Notes: generated from the letters alone by a model not told the origin. Counted from the stretch's first letter, positions 51,537 through 62,536 are shown. The stretch: DNA of 63,853 nt from Methylomonas koyamae (GCF_001644025.1 NZ_LUUK01000189.1:1-63853); one strand, 5' to 3'. Numbers and translations are program-made.

Positions 51537-52760
51537 ATGATGAAACAACAATACGATGTAGTAATTGTGGGTGGCGGAATGGTGGGTGCGGCGGTCGCCT
51601 GCTGTCTGGGCGGTAGCGCCTTGAAGGTGGCTCTGCTCGAAAACCGTTTGCCGGAACCGTTTGCGCCGGAACAACCGCACGATTTAAGAGTGTCTGCGTT
51701 GAGTATTGCGTCCAAAACCATACTCGAGATGGTGGGCGCTTGGCAGGGTATCGAGTCCAAGCGATGCTGCCCTTTTCAGCGCATGCGCGTTTGGGAAACA
51801 GCGGGCGACACCACCTTCAACAGTAAGGATATCAATGCGTCGGAGTTGGGTTACATTGTCGAAAATCGCGTCACCCAGTTGGCCTTGCTGGAGCGCTTGC
51901 CGGGTTTCGCCAATATCGAGCTGCTCGCGCCGTGTTCGATCGAGGCTATCGACTATCTAGCAGGCCGGACGGAATTGACGTTGGCCGATGGCACCAAAAT
52001 CGCCACAAACATGTTGGTCGGGGCCGATGGAGGTCATTCCAGGGTTAGGCAAGCGGTTGGGCTTGGGGTCACCAGTTGGGATTATAACCAGCATGCGCTG
52101 GTGATCTACGTCGAGACTCAATATCCCCAACAAGATATCACCTGGCAACGCTTTGTCCCGTCCGGACCGCAAGCGTTCCTGCCCCTGACCGGCCATTTTG
52201 CTTCTCTGGTTTGGTATAACTCGCCCGACGAAGTTAAGCGTTTGCAGGCATTGCCCGTCGAAGAGTTGAAGCGCGAACTGACGGGTGCCTTCCCGGATTG
52301 TCTCGGGGAAATCCAGCGAGTGTTGGGTGTCGCCAGTTTTCCGTTACGGCGCCAACATGCACAGCATTACTTCAAGCAAGGCGTCGCCTTGGTGGGCGAT
52401 GCCGCGCACATGATCAATCCCCTGGCGGGTCAAGGCGTCAATATCGGTTTGTTGGATGCCGCCGCGCTGGCCGAAGTGCTGATCGAAGCCGGCAAACAGG
52501 GCAAGGCGATCGGCGATTCGGCCGTATTGCAGCGCTATGAACGGATGCGCCGTAACGAAAATCTGAAAATGATGACGGTGATGGATGTGTTTTATCAATC
52601 GTTTAGCAACGACATCTTGCCTTTAAAGGTTTTACGTAATTTGGGCCTCGGGTTGGCGCAACGTATCTCTCCGGCTCGGAATAAGGTGATGAGGGCGGCG
52701 ATGGGATTGGATGGTCGGCTGCCAAAATTGGCTCGCGGCGAACGTTTGTTATTGGGTTAG
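51537..52760 (+). CDS. UbiH/UbiF/VisC-family FAD-dependent hydroxylase
   Basis: 407 residues. FAD-binding Rossmann motif VVIVGGGMVGAAVA at about 8-21, the DG motif LVGADGGHSRVRQAVG, and GDAAHMINPLAGQGVNIGLLDA, the family signature. Members hydroxylate the ring of ubiquinone precursors. Which ring position cannot be read from sequence. ATG 51537 or 51540; no strong ribosome site. Convergent with glnD across 5 bases. Confidence 0.92.
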   Translation: MMKQQYDVVIVGGGMVGAAVACCLGGSALKVALLENRLPEPFAPEQPHDLRVSALSIASKTILEMVGAWQGIESKRCCPFQRMRVWETAGDTTFNSKDINASELGYIVENRVTQLALLERLPGFANIELLAPCSIEAIDYLAGRTELTLADGTKIATNMLVGADGGHSRVRQAVGLGVTSWDYNQHALVIYVETQYPQQDITWQRFVPSGPQAFLPLTGHFASLVWYNSPDEVKRLQALPVEELKRELTGAFPDCLGEIQRVLGVASFPLRRQHAQHYFKQGVALVGDAAHMINPLAGQGVNIGLLDAAALAEVLIEAGKQGKAIGDSAVLQRYERMRRNENLKMMTVMDVFYQSFSNDILPLKVLRNLGLGLAQRISPARNKVMRAAMGLDGRLPKLARGERLLLG

Positions 52761-52765
52761 CGCAT

Positions 52766-55396
52766 TTAGCCGCTCAGTAGTTGCAGTATGGTATCGCGCA
52801 ACGCTTGTCGCTGGTGCTGATCGGTAATGGGCGTGCCGTCCAGTGCGCTAATGTAAAACATATCCTCGGCTCGGCTGCCTATTGTGGTGATTTTCGCGTC
52901 GTGCAGCTGGATGTTTTGTTCGGTAAAGGCGCGGCCGATGGTCGATAGCAAACCGGCTCTGTCGGTTGTCACCAATTCCAGTATCGTATGCTTATGCGAC
53001 GGATTTTCCAGATAGGTCAGCGTGGTTTTGATTGGGAAGTGCTTGGCTTGCCGCGATTGCTTGTGGATGTTTTTAGATGATTTGACGGTCTTGGTTAGCA
53101 GTCCGTGACGTAATGATGTGCAGATATGCACCTCCCGGTGCAAATCGGTAATCGGTTTGCCGGACTGTTCCAGGACTTGAAAGCTGTTCAGGACGTATTG
53201 GTCGGCGGTTGTGATGATCCGCGCGTCGAGGATGGTGAGGCCTAATTGATCGAGCGTCGCGGTGCAGATCGAAAAAATCTGAACTTCGTTGCGGGCGTAC
53301 ACGAAGATTTCCGCGCTGCCGCGCAGGGTTTGCGGGCGCAACAGCACCAGGGGCAATTCGTGGTCGTGGCAGGCAGCAATCGCGACCGTATGCCAAGCGA
53401 TTTCGTCGCCGGAGTATCGTAAAAAATAATCGTCGCTGACGTGTTGCCAAGAACGTTCTATCGATGTCGGCGATAAACCGAGCTTTATCAATTCCTCTCG
53501 GGCTTCCTTGCGGTTTTCCTCGAGGCGTTCCGATCTGGCCATCGGATTGAGCAGACCGCGATGCAGCGCCTGATGTGTCGAAATATACAGTTCTTTTAGT
53601 AACGCGTCTTTCCAGGCATTCCAAAGGCTGGGATTGGTCGCCCTAATGTCGGCCACGGTCAGCAGATACAGGTAGTTCAGGTATTCGATGCTGCCGACAT
53701 GCAGCGCGAAGTCGTGAATGATGTCGGGATCGCTGATGTCCTTGCGCTGCGCGGTCATGGACATCAGCAAATGGTTGCGAACCAGCCAAGTGATGATCTT
53801 GGTGTCTGAGCTGGGCAGCTCGTGCTGTTGGCAAAACTGGCGGGCGATGGTTTCGCCCAATGTCGAATGGTCTCCGCCGCGACCTTTGGCGATGTCGTGA
53901 AACAACGCGGCGATATACAAAATTTCCGGCTTGGAAATCAGCAGGAAAATATTGTTGCAAAACGGTAATTCCTTGTTGTGCTTGGCCAGCGAAAAGCGGC
54001 GCAGGTTACGAATCACGAACAGCGTATGCTCGTCGACCGTGTAGATATGAAACAAGTCGTACTGCATGCGGGCAACAATATTGGCGAAGTCCGGCAAGTA
54101 GGCCGCCAGTATCCCATAGCGGTTCATACGCTTGAGCTGGTGGGTGATGCCGCGCGGTTGTCGCAGTATGTCCATAAACAAACGGTTGGCGCGCTTGTTT
54201 TGCCGGAATTCTTCGTCGATCAAGGGCAAGCTTTTTCGGATTAACCGTATCGTGCTGGCGCGGATACCTTTTAGCGACGGCGATTGTTGCAAAATCAAGA
54301 ATATTTCCAGTAACGCCAGCGGTTGTTTTTGAAAAACATCTTTGTTGGAGGCCTCCAGGTAGCCGTCGATCGACGAAAAATTCGCGGTAATCGGGATCGG
54401 ATTCAAGCTTTCCTTGTTGCTGATCAGTTTTTCGTTGAGCAATTGCAACAGCATTTCGTTGAGTCGCTCGATATCGACGACGGTCTTGAAGAAAAATTGC
54501 ATGAATTGCTCGACATCCGGCTGGTCGTTCGCGTCGAAATAGCCGAGTTGGGCGGCGAGCTCGCGTTGATAATCGAACAGCAAACGGTCTTCGCAGCGGC
54601 CGGTCAGGTTGTGCAACGCAAATCGTAAACGCCAGAGTATGTCGCGGGCAGTGATCAGATTGTCGTATTCGGATTTGGGTAGAAAGCCGTATTTGATGAG
54701 TTCGCGTAGCGACGCGGCTTTGTAGTGGTGTTTGAATACCCAACTGATGACTTGCAGATCCCGCAGGCCTCCGGGGCCTTCCTTGATGTTGGGTTCAAGA
54801 TTGTAAGCGGTGTCGTGAAACTTGGCGTAGCGGCGTTCTTGTTCGCTGAGTTTGGCCGGAAAGAATTTTTCGGACGGCCAGAGCGTGTCGGAATTTACTT
54901 GCTGTTTCAAGGTTTCGAATAACGTTGTGCTGCCAGCGATCAGACGCATCTCCAGCAAGCTGGTAAACACGGTTTGGTCGGCTGCCGCGGCTTGTAGACA
55001 TTCGGCAACGCTGCGGGTGCTTAGTCCGGGTTTTAGGCCAATGTCCCAAAGGAAGTTGGCAAACCCGGCGACGGCTTCCCGATAATCTTCGGCACAAGCA
55101 GGGTCCAGTAGTACCAATATATCGATGTCTGAGTAGGGGAACAGTTCGCCGCGCCCGTAACCGCCGGTCGCCACCAAGCCGTGGTGAGTATCGCAAGCTC
55201 CCATGAAGTGCTTCCAGCAGGCTTGCAGCAAGTTGTCGATGAAATGGGCTTTCTCGGTCAGTAGTCCGGTGGTTGCTTTGTCGGGATTGAAGCGAAGCTT
55301 TAAATGTGCGTTTTCCTTGGCGATGGCGCTTTTGAACGAGGCAACCGGATTCTCTTCGCCGAAACAACTCAGAAAGTCGTTTTCGGAAAACCACAT
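52766..55396 (-). CDS. glnD: [Protein-PII] uridylyltransferase / uridylyl-removing enzyme
   Basis: Nitrogen sensor that modifies PII when glutamine is low and demodifies it when high. 876 residues: nucleotidyltransferase domain with GYGRGELFPYSDIDIL (about 80-95), a central helical region, an HD hydrolase domain with ALFHDIAKGRGGDHS, and two C-terminal ACT domains for glutamine sensing. ATG 55396 is chosen; the frame upstream to 55471 runs into map. It lies five bases downstream of map. Confidence 0.96.
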   Translation of the reverse strand: MWFSENDFLSCFGEENPVASFKSAIAKENAHLKLRFNPDKATTGLLTEKAHFIDNLLQACWKHFMGACDTHHGLVATGGYGRGELFPYSDIDILVLLDPACAEDYREAVAGFANFLWDIGLKPGLSTRSVAECLQAAAADQTVFTSLLEMRLIAGSTTLFETLKQQVNSDTLWPSEKFFPAKLSEQERRYAKFHDTAYNLEPNIKEGPGGLRDLQVISWVFKHHYKAASLRELIKYGFLPKSEYDNLITARDILWRLRFALHNLTGRCEDRLLFDYQRELAAQLGYFDANDQPDVEQFMQFFFKTVVDIERLNEMLLQLLNEKLISNKESLNPIPITANFSSIDGYLEASNKDVFQKQPLALLEIFLILQQSPSLKGIRASTIRLIRKSLPLIDEEFRQNKRANRLFMDILRQPRGITHQLKRMNRYGILAAYLPDFANIVARMQYDLFHIYTVDEHTLFVIRNLRRFSLAKHNKELPFCNNIFLLISKPEILYIAALFHDIAKGRGGDHSTLGETIARQFCQQHELPSSDTKIITWLVRNHLLMSMTAQRKDISDPDIIHDFALHVGSIEYLNYLYLLTVADIRATNPSLWNAWKDALLKELYISTHQALHRGLLNPMARSERLEENRKEAREELIKLGLSPTSIERSWQHVSDDYFLRYSGDEIAWHTVAIAACHDHELPLVLLRPQTLRGSAEIFVYARNEVQIFSICTATLDQLGLTILDARIITTADQYVLNSFQVLEQSGKPITDLHREVHICTSLRHGLLTKTVKSSKNIHKQSRQAKHFPIKTTLTYLENPSHKHTILELVTTDRAGLLSTIGRAFTEQNIQLHDAKITTIGSRAEDMFYISALDGTPITDQHQRQALRDTILQLLSG

Positions 55397-55401
55397 GCCT
55401 T

Positions 55402-56166
55402 TCACAGCTCTTCTTGCCTCAGGGTGAGTATTTCGTGGCCGGTTTCGGTGACCAGAATCGTGTGTTCCCATTGTGCTGAAAGGCTGTGATCCTTGGTGAC
55501 TGCGGTCCAGCCGTCACCGAGGATTTTCATGTGGCGCTTGCCGAGGTTGATCATCGGCTCTATCGTGAAAATCATGCCTGGCTCGAACATCGCACCTTCG
55601 CCCTGCTTACCGAAATGCATGACGTGGGGTTCTTCGTGAAATTGTTTGCCGATGCCGTGCCCGCAGAACTCTCTGACCACCGAATAACGATGGGCCTCCG
55701 CATGTTTTTGAATCGAATGCCCAATGTCTCCAAAATGCTTGCCGGGGCGGACTTCGGCAATCCCCAGCATCAGGCATTCGCGCGTGACGTCCACCAGGCG
55801 CTTGGCGTGCGGGCTGACATCGCCGATGCAAAACATTTTGCTGGTGTCGCCATGGTAGCCATCCTTGATGACCGTGATATCGACATTGACGATGTCACCG
55901 TTTTTTAGTTTCTTTTCGCTCGGAATGCCGTGGCAGATTTGGTGATTGACCGACGTGCAGATCGATTTCGGAAAGCCGCGATAATTCAGTGGTGCCGGTA
56001 CGGCGTGTTGAACGTCCACGATGTAATCATGGCAAATTTTATCGAGTGCTTCGGTGGTCACGCCGGCAACGACATGCGGTGCAATCATTTCCAGTACTTC
56101 GGCGGCTAATTTTCCGGCCACGCGCATTTTGGCGATTTCGTCGGCGTTCTTAATGCTGATAGTCAT
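55402..56166 (-). CDS. map: Methionine aminopeptidase type I
   Basis: Removes initiator methionine. 254 residues. Metal ligands lie in VNVDITVIKDGYHGDTSKMF (two Asp), HGIGKQFHEEPHVMHF (His), EPGMIFTIEPM (Glu) and the last WEHTILVTE (Glu). ATG 56166 gives the usual N-terminus. map is divergent from rpsB, a very conserved arrangement, and is followed by glnD. Confidence 0.97.
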   Translation of the reverse strand: MTISIKNADEIAKMRVAGKLAAEVLEMIAPHVVAGVTTEALDKICHDYIVDVQHAVPAPLNYRGFPKSICTSVNHQICHGIPSEKKLKNGDIVNVDITVIKDGYHGDTSKMFCIGDVSPHAKRLVDVTRECLMLGIAEVRPGKHFGDIGHSIQKHAEAHRYSVVREFCGHGIGKQFHEEPHVMHFGKQGEGAMFEPGMIFTIEPMINLGKRHMKILGDGWTAVTKDHSLSAQWEHTILVTETGHEILTLRQEEL

Positions 56167-56258
56167 TCGAGGGTTGTAATGGTTGAAAAAACAAGGAGCT
56201 GCGCTGGATCGCATCGCGGAGTGCGCCGCTAAGGCAGCGCAGTCTAGCAGGTTTAAGC

Positions 56259-56287
56259 TTGTTGGGAAAACGCGATCATGGTATAAA
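56259..56287 (+). promoter_or_regulatory. Candidate rpsB promoter and leader
   Basis: TTGTTG (56259-56264), a 17-base spacer, and TATAAA (56282-56287) fit a sigma70 promoter reading towards rpsB. The start would fall near 56294, leaving a leader of about 135 bases. rpsB leaders in gammaproteobacteria often carry an S2-responsive structure; I cannot fold this one reliably. Confidence 0.4.
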
Positions 56288-56430
56288 GGTAAGTTCACCA
56301 AGTAACCAATACTCACACTTATCGACACGATCGGTGGGGTGCTCGCCTTTTTAGAAAAGTCGGGTCACCGGTCGGGATCAGTGGAGGCGTAACCCAACGC
56401 CGAATTATTCGGCAATTTTAGGAGAAGTAA

Positions 56431-57174
56431 ATGGCAGCAGTGTCAATGCGTCAAATGCTGGAAGCGGGTGTGCACTTCGGTCACCAAACCCGTTACTGGA
56501 ACCCCAAAATGGCTTCATATTTGTTTGGAGCTCGTAACAAAATTCATATCATCAATCTGGAACACACCTTGCCGTTGTTCAACGATGCGATGAACTATTT
56601 AGGTCAAATGACCGCTAATAAAGGTACCATATTGTTCGTGGGTACCAAAAAAGCTGCCCGTAAAGTCGTGGCTGAAGAAGCGGCGCGTTGCGGCATGCCT
56701 TATGTCAACCATCGGTGGTTGGGCGGCATGTTGACCAACTTCAAGACCATTAAGAAATCGATCAATCGCTTGAAGGAACTGGAAGCGATGAAAGCCGACG
56801 GCACACTGTATCAACGCTTCAGCAAAAAAGAAGCCCTGGGCATGGAGCGCGAGCTGGATAAACTGGAGCGTAGCTTGGGCGGTATTAAGGATATGCGCGG
56901 CATACCCGATGCGATTTTCGTTTTGGATGTCGGATACGAAAAAAATGCCATTATGGAAGCCAAGAAATTGGGCATTCCCGTGGTTGGCGTTGTCGATTCG
57001 AACAACTCTCCAGACAACATTGATTACGTCATTCCCGGTAATGACGATTCGATACGCGCCGTTACCTTGTATTGCCAAAGTGCGGCCGCGGCGATTTTGG
57101 AAGCTAAAGCCTTGCGGATGGATGCCGGCGGCAAGTCCGACGACTTCGTCGAAGAAGTCGTAGCGGAAGCGTAA
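56431..57174 (+). CDS. rpsB: 30S ribosomal protein S2
   Basis: 247 residues. The two S2 signatures are clear: [20 protein letters not shown] near the N-terminus and [19 protein letters not shown], followed by [27 protein letters not shown] lies 7 bases before the ATG. First gene of the translation/membrane operon. Confidence 0.98.
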   Translation: MAAVSMRQMLEAGVHFGHQTRYWNPKMASYLFGARNKIHIINLEHTLPLFNDAMNYLGQMTANKGTILFVGTKKAARKVVAEEAARCGMPYVNHRWLGGMLTNFKTIKKSINRLKELEAMKADGTLYQRFSKKEALGMERELDKLERSLGGIKDMRGIPDAIFVLDVGYEKNAIMEAKKLGIPVVGVVDSNNSPDNIDYVIPGNDDSIRAVTLYCQSAAAAILEAKALRMDAGGKSDDFVEEVVAEA

Positions 57175-57252
57175 GCAAACTTTCGATAGTGTCCGGCCCT
57201 GTCGCCGGACCCTCCCGGGTGCTTGATTTGCGTCCGGTACCGTATGTCTTTT

Positions 57253-57280
57253 AAACGCCTCCTTAGTGAGGCGTTTTTTT
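57253..57280 (+). terminator. Intrinsic terminator/attenuator between rpsB and tsf
   Basis: AAACGCCTC (57253-57261), loop CTTAGT, GAGGCGTTT (57268-57276), with T-run 57274-57280. This reduces read-through from rpsB to tsf, a known feature of this gene pair in bacteria. Confidence 0.9.
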
Positions 57281-57305
57281 AGTTAATAAACTTGAGGAAA
57301 TAACG

Positions 57306-58190
57306 ATGAGTATAAGTGCGGCGATGGTCAAGGAACTGCGTGAGCGTACCGGTTCCGGCATGATGGAATGCAAGAAGGCCCTGGTCGAGGCCAACGGCGA
57401 TATGGAATTGGCAGTCGAAAACATGCGTAAGGCAGGTTTGGCCAAGGCCGATAAAAAGTCCGGCCGTATCGCGGCCGAAGGCATTATCGGCGTCAAAGTC
57501 TCCGAAGACGGCAAAACCGTGGTGATGGCCGACGTCAACTGCGAAACCGATTTCGTGGCCAAGGGTGAAGACTTTATTGGATTCACCAGCGATGTGGTCA
57601 ACAGCTTGCTGAACAGCAATGTCAATAGCGACGAAGATTTGCAAGCCATGTTGTTGAGTACGGGCGTCAGCTTGGACGAAACCCGGCGGGCATTGATCGC
57701 CAAAATTGGCGAAAACATCACCGTGCGCCGTTTTGTCAAATACACCACCACCGATGGCGGTCAAGCGGCTTATCTGCACGGTAGCAAAATCGGCGTTATC
57801 GTCGAGTTGGCAAAAGCGGATGCCGAATTGGGAAAAGACATTGCGATGCATATTGCCGCCAGCAAGCCGATTTGCATTTCCGCCGATCAAGTTGCACAGG
57901 AAACCCTTGAAAAAGAGAAAGAAATTTTCTTGGCGCAGCAAGAAGAGAAAATCAAAGGTAAGCCGGCGGACATCGTGGAAAAAATGGTTTCAGGTCGCAT
58001 TAACAAGTTTTTGTCGGAAATTACGTTGCAAGGCCAAGCCTTTATTAAGGACGACAGCAAATCCGTCGGCCAACTTTTGAAAGAGAAAGGCAATTCGGCG
58101 GTACGCTTCGCTCGTTTCGAAGTTGGCGAAGGCATCGAGAAGAAAGAAGAAGATTTCGCGGCCGAGGTTATGGCGCAAGTTAGAGGCTAG
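57306..58190 (+). CDS. tsf: Elongation factor Ts
   Basis: Nucleotide exchange factor for EF-Tu, 294 residues. N-terminal signature ELRERTGSGMMECKKAL (about 10-26), then GIIGVKVSEDG and the NCETDFVAKGEDF contact block. TTGAGG precedes the ATG. Confidence 0.98.
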   Translation: MSISAAMVKELRERTGSGMMECKKALVEANGDMELAVENMRKAGLAKADKKSGRIAAEGIIGVKVSEDGKTVVMADVNCETDFVAKGEDFIGFTSDVVNSLLNSNVNSDEDLQAMLLSTGVSLDETRRALIAKIGENITVRRFVKYTTTDGGQAAYLHGSKIGVIVELAKADAELGKDIAMHIAASKPICISADQVAQETLEKEKEIFLAQQEEKIKGKPADIVEKMVSGRINKFLSEITLQGQAFIKDDSKSVGQLLKEKGNSAVRFARFEVGEGIEKKEEDFAAEVMAQVRG

Positions 58191-58200
58191 GCCGCGCCGA

Positions 58201-58278
58201 GGCGGAAACCGGCACCGAGCCAAGAACGGTTTCCGCCCGAACTTACGCTTAGTTCGCGCGTCGAGGGGACTCGACGCG
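58201..58278 (+). other. Two tandem hairpins between tsf and pyrH
   Basis: First: GGCGGAAACCG (58201-58211) with CGGTTTCCGCC (58227-58237), 15-base loop. Second: CGCGTCGAG (58257-58265), GGGA tetraloop of the GNRA type, CTCGACGCG (58270-58278). Both stems are perfect, neither has a T-run. They may end or protect the tsf message, or control pyrH. Confidence 0.6.
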
Positions 58279-58331
58279 GTTATGTTCTACAATTCGTTGC
58301 TTTAACTGAAACTCCCGACGGACGTTCGATT

Positions 58332-59051
58332 ATGAATCAAATGATTTGCCAAAGAATTTTGCTGAAGTTGAGCGGCGAAGCCCTAATGAGCGAGAAGGGC
58401 GGCAGTATCGATCCGGATATCGTCCAACGCTTAGCCCTCGAAGTGAAGGATTTATGCGACGCCGGCGTGCAAGTGGGGCTGGTAATTGGCGGCGGCAATA
58501 TTCTGCGCGGCGGCGAAAAGGCGTCGGAATCCCTGAATCGGGTGACCGGCGATCAAATGGGTATGTTGGCAACCGTGATCAATGCCTTGGCGATGCAGGA
58601 CGCTCTTGAATACCTGGGTCAGCCGGTGCGGGTGATGACGGCGTTGAAAATTAATCAGGTCTGCGAGGATTACATCCGGCGCCGGGCCGTGCGTCATCTT
58701 GAAAAAGGCCGGGTGGCGATTTTCGCGGCCGGTACCGGCAACCCGTTTTTTACCACCGATACCGCGGCCAGTCTGCGCGCGATCGAAATCGACGCCGATT
58801 TGATGATCAAGGCGACCAAGGTCAAGGGTGTGTATTCCGCCGATCCCAACAAGGTGGCCGATGCGGTTTTTTACCCGCGTTTGACCTACGACGAAGCCAT
58901 AGACCAGCGTTTGAACGTGATGGATACCACGGCTTTGGTCTTATGCCGGGACAACAATTTACCCATGCGGGTCATGAATGTTTTTGAGCCGGGAGCGGTG
59001 ATGCGCCTGATGCGCGGCGAAGACATCGGCTCTCTAATCGTGAGGAATTAA
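58332..59051 (+). CDS. pyrH: UMP kinase
   Basis: 239 residues of the amino-acid-kinase fold. [10 protein letters not shown] near residues 9-18, [23 protein letters not shown] and [11 protein letters not shown] are typical. It phosphorylates UMP to UDP. Read together with frr six bases downstream. Confidence 0.98.
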   Translation: MNQMICQRILLKLSGEALMSEKGGSIDPDIVQRLALEVKDLCDAGVQVGLVIGGGNILRGGEKASESLNRVTGDQMGMLATVINALAMQDALEYLGQPVRVMTALKINQVCEDYIRRRAVRHLEKGRVAIFAAGTGNPFFTTDTAASLRAIEIDADLMIKATKVKGVYSADPNKVADAVFYPRLTYDEAIDQRLNVMDTTALVLCRDNNLPMRVMNVFEPGAVMRLMRGEDIGSLIVRN

Positions 59052-59056
59052 TAACA

Positions 59057-59614
59057 ATGATCAGCGATATTCAACAAGATGCCGCGAGCCGAATGGTGAA
59101 GAGCATAGAGGCTTTGCAGAAAGCCTTCAGTAAAATTCGGACCGGGCGGGCGCATCCCAGCCTGCTGGATCAAATCAGCGTGTCTTATTACGGTTCGGAA
59201 TCGCCGCTGTCCCAAGTGGCCAACGTCACCGTCGAAGACGCGCGTACCCTGAAAGTCGTACCCTGGGAAAAAAGCATGGTCGGCGCTATTGAAAAAGCCA
59301 TATTGTCGTCTGGATTGGGATTGAATCCCGCCACTCAAGGTACGGTGATACGCTTGCCGTTGCCGGCCCTGACCGAAGAACGCCGCCGCGATCTGGTGAA
59401 GATCGTCAAAAACGAAGCCGAACAAGGACGGGTGGCGATACGCAACATCCGTCGAGACGCCAATGCGGCGGTCAAGGACGCGTTGAAGGAAAAGCTGATT
59501 TCAGAGGATGACGCTCGTCAGGCCGAAGATAAAATTCAAAAGCTCACCGATCAATACATCAAGGAAGTGGAAAAGCATCTTGAAGAGAAAGAAGCCGACC
59601 TGCTTTCGATGTAA
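59057..59614 (+). CDS. frr: Ribosome recycling factor
   Basis: 185 residues; three-helix bundle with [21 protein letters not shown] at the N-terminal side and [20 protein letters not shown] in the second helix. Splits the post-termination ribosome with EF-G. Starts after pyrH in the conserved order. Confidence 0.98.
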   Translation: MISDIQQDAASRMVKSIEALQKAFSKIRTGRAHPSLLDQISVSYYGSESPLSQVANVTVEDARTLKVVPWEKSMVGAIEKAILSSGLGLNPATQGTVIRLPLPALTEERRRDLVKIVKNEAEQGRVAIRNIRRDANAAVKDALKEKLISEDDARQAEDKIQKLTDQYIKEVEKHLEEKEADLLSM

Positions 59615-59626
59615 TCGGGAGGTGAA

Positions 59627-60391
59627 ATGACTGCTGTCAGCAACGAAAAAACGGTCGTGGATAATGGTAATCCCCGTCATATAGCCATCATTATGGACGG
59701 CAACGGCCGTTGGGCGCAGAAGCGGATGATGCCTAGAATCATGGGGCATCACGCCGGTGTCAAGGCGGTCAGAAAAATCGTCGAATATTGCGCGAAACAG
59801 CACATTGAAGTGCTCTCGCTGTTCGCGTTCAGTAGCGAGAACTGGCGCCGGCCGCAGGACGAAGTCAGTTTGCTGATGGAATTGTTCATGGCGACGCTGC
59901 AATCGGAAGTCGACAAACTGGACAAGAACAACATCCGCTTGAAAATCATCGGCGACAAGCACGCCTTTCCCGAGAAACTGCAACAAAAGATCGCCGCAGC
60001 CGAGCAGCAGACCTCTCGGAATACCGGTTTGACCCTGCTGATAGCCGCCAATTACGGCGGACGCTGGGATATTACCCAAGCCGCGCGTAAAATAGCCGCC
60101 GACGTTTTGGCCGGCGTCATTCAAGTGTCCGACGTGACTGAAGAGTTGGTCGATAGTCATCTAATGACCGCCGGCTTGCCGGAGCCGGATTTGTTTATTC
60201 GCACCGGCGGGGAAGAGCGCATCAGCAACTTTCTGCTGTGGCAATCGGCCTATACCGAATTTTATTTTACCGACGCCTTATGGCCGGATTTCGATCAGGC
60301 CTCGCTCGATAAAGCGATCGCCAGCTTCAAGGGCAGGCAACGTCGCTTCGGGCACACTGGCGAGCAGGTCATTGCTCAAAAAGTGCGCTAG
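59627..60391 (+). CDS. uppS: Undecaprenyl diphosphate synthase
   Basis: 254 residues. HIAIIMDGNGRWAQKR (about 18-33) holds the catalytic aspartate; the C-terminal PDLFIRTGGEERISNFLLWQ is the second family block. Makes the C55 lipid carrier for peptidoglycan. GGGAGG precedes the ATG. Confidence 0.98.
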   Translation: MTAVSNEKTVVDNGNPRHIAIIMDGNGRWAQKRMMPRIMGHHAGVKAVRKIVEYCAKQHIEVLSLFAFSSENWRRPQDEVSLLMELFMATLQSEVDKLDKNNIRLKIIGDKHAFPEKLQQKIAAAEQQTSRNTGLTLLIAANYGGRWDITQAARKIAADVLAGVIQVSDVTEELVDSHLMTAGLPEPDLFIRTGGEERISNFLLWQSAYTEFYFTDALWPDFDQASLDKAIASFKGRQRRFGHTGEQVIAQKVR

Positions 60392-60429
60392 GGATTTTTC
60401 CATAACCATAAGTATAAGAAAATCAGCTC

Positions 60430-61353
60430 ATGTTATTGAAACGCGTTTTAACCGCCTCGGTGTTGGCGGCACTGGTCATTGTTGCCGTCTTCAAATTACC
60501 TGCCCTATTGTTTTCGTTATTTATTGCCATCATTACCTTTATCGCCGCTTGGGAATGGCTGGCGTTGACCGGCGTCGATAGCCTGGGGCGTAAGCTATTG
60601 TTTTTCGGCGCAATGCTCGTGCCGATGTTCGGCGTCACTTATTGGACCGAATTGCTGGAGTTGCTCAGCGAAGCGATGGAGTGGCCGGAAATCAAAGATT
60701 ATTCCGATGTGTTGGAATGGTTGGTGTTCGCGCCGGTGTTGTTTTGGATTCTGACCATGGTGCTGATACGCCAGACTGGGCCGCAGCTATTGACGGCCCA
60801 ATTTTCGCCGCGCCTGCAAGCCTTCCTGGGCTGGTTGGTGTTGATGTCGGCCTGGATGTTCCTGAGCAAACTGCGCGCCTATTACGGGTCCGGCATGGTG
60901 ATCTACTTATTGTTGTTGATCTGGGCCGCCGATATTTCCGCTTATTTCGCCGGAAAAAAATGGGGCACCGACAAATTGGCGCCGGAGATCAGCCCCGGCA
61001 AAACCATACAAGGCATGTACGGTGCGTTGGTCTCGGCGGTAGTCTGTGGAATCGGCTTCTTTATTTACGGTAAAACCATTTCCACCGAATCGGCGCAAGC
61101 CCAGGAAGGCATGATGCAGTTCCTGGACGAATTGGTGTTTTTCGATATGTTGATGCTGTCGGTATTCACCGTTTTGATCTCGATCTATGGCGATTTGTTT
61201 TTCAGTTTGGTCAAACGCCGCAAGGGCGTCAAGGATAGCGGCAGCTTGTTGCCGGGCCACGGTGGCGTGCTCGACCGGATAGACAGCATCGTCGCCGCGA
61301 CACCGTTCTTCTATGCGGGTATTTTATTGATCGGCCGGATTTTTTACTCATGA
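60430..61353 (+). CDS. cdsA: Phosphatidate cytidylyltransferase
   Basis: 307 residues, about eight membrane helices. Signature [18 protein letters not shown] near residues 270-287, preceded by a [16 protein letters not shown] loop. Makes CDP-diacylglycerol for phospholipids. The end overlaps the dxr start by 4 bases. Confidence 0.96.
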   Translation: MLLKRVLTASVLAALVIVAVFKLPALLFSLFIAIITFIAAWEWLALTGVDSLGRKLLFFGAMLVPMFGVTYWTELLELLSEAMEWPEIKDYSDVLEWLVFAPVLFWILTMVLIRQTGPQLLTAQFSPRLQAFLGWLVLMSAWMFLSKLRAYYGSGMVIYLLLLIWAADISAYFAGKKWGTDKLAPEISPGKTIQGMYGALVSAVVCGIGFFIYGKTISTESAQAQEGMMQFLDELVFFDMLMLSVFTVLISIYGDLFFSLVKRRKGVKDSGSLLPGHGGVLDRIDSIVAATPFFYAGILLIGRIFYS

Positions 61354-62534
61354 AAGGTATTTGCATACTGGGCGCGACCGGTTCTATTGGCGTCAGCACG
61401 CTGGATGTCGTCGCGCGGCATTCCGATCAATATCGCGTCGTCGCGCTGACCGCCAACGGCAACATCGAAGCACTGTATCAGCAATGTCTGGTGCATAAGC
61501 CTGATTACGCGGTCGTCGCCAACCCGGCCAATGCCGACGCGTTTAAAGCCAAAATCGCCGGGTCGCCGATCGCCGACATGACCGTGCTGGCCGGCGCCGA
61601 GGCGCTGGAAACCGTGGCAACGCTGGATAGCGTCGACGCGGTCATGGCCGCGATCGTCGGCGCGGCCGGTTTGTTGCCGACGCTGGCGGCCGCCAAGGCC
61701 GGAAAAACCGTGTTATTGGCGAACAAGGAAGCCTTGGTGATGTCCGGGCAGATTTTTATGCAAGCGATCGCCGACTCCGGTGCGACGCTGTTGCCGATCG
61801 ATAGCGAACATAACGCCATTTTTCAATGCATGCCGGCCGGTTACGCGACCGGGCATACCGCCAAGCAAGCCCGACGTATTTTGTTGACCGCGTCCGGCGG
61901 ACCGTTTCGGCAAACGCCGATCGCCGATCTGGATGCCGTCACGCCCGAACAGGCGGTAGCGCATCCCAAATGGGATATGGGCCGGAAAATCTCGGTCGAT
62001 TCGGCGACGATGATGAATAAAGGGTTGGAGCTGATCGAAGCTTGTTTGCTGTTTAACATGGACCCGGATGCGATCCAAGTCGTAATACATCCGCAAAGCA
62101 TCATCCATTCGATGGTCGATTACGTCGACGGTTCGGTATTGGCGCAAATGGGCAACCCGGACATGCGTACGCCGATCGCCTACGCGATGGCGTGGCCGGA
62201 ACGCTTCGATTCCGGCGTCGCGCCGCTGAATATCTTCGAGGTTAAGCACATGGACTTCGAACAGCCCGATTTAAACCGCTTCCCCTGCCTACGCCTGGCT
62301 TACGAAGCGATCAAGGCCGGCGGTATCATGCCGACCGTGTTGAATGCCGCCAACGAAGTCGCGGTCGACGCGTTCTTGAACGAAAGAATCAAGTTCACCG
62401 ATATCGCCAAAGTTATCGAGCGCGGCATGGCGAGGTTTCAAGCGGACAGCGCCGATAGTTTGGAACTGATCCTGCGGGCCGACAGTCAAGCAAGGCAAGT
62501 CGCTAACGACATCATTGCCGAATTGACCGCCTAA
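61350..62534 (+). CDS. dxr: 1-deoxy-D-xylulose 5-phosphate reductoisomerase
   Basis: 394 residues, second step of the MEP isoprenoid pathway. NADPH loop [15 protein letters not shown] (about 6-20), [21 protein letters not shown] and [17 protein letters not shown] hold the metal and substrate residues. ATGA overlap with cdsA. Its product line feeds UppS in the same operon. Confidence 0.98.
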   Translation: MKGICILGATGSIGVSTLDVVARHSDQYRVVALTANGNIEALYQQCLVHKPDYAVVANPANADAFKAKIAGSPIADMTVLAGAEALETVATLDSVDAVMAAIVGAAGLLPTLAAAKAGKTVLLANKEALVMSGQIFMQAIADSGATLLPIDSEHNAIFQCMPAGYATGHTAKQARRILLTASGGPFRQTPIADLDAVTPEQAVAHPKWDMGRKISVDSATMMNKGLELIEACLLFNMDPDAIQVVIHPQSIIHSMVDYVDGSVLAQMGNPDMRTPIAYAMAWPERFDSGVAPLNIFEVKHMDFEQPDLNRFPCLRLAYEAIKAGGIMPTVLNAANEVAVDAFLNERIKFTDIAKVIERGMARFQADSADSLELILRADSQARQVANDIIAELTA

Positions 62535-62536
62535 CC

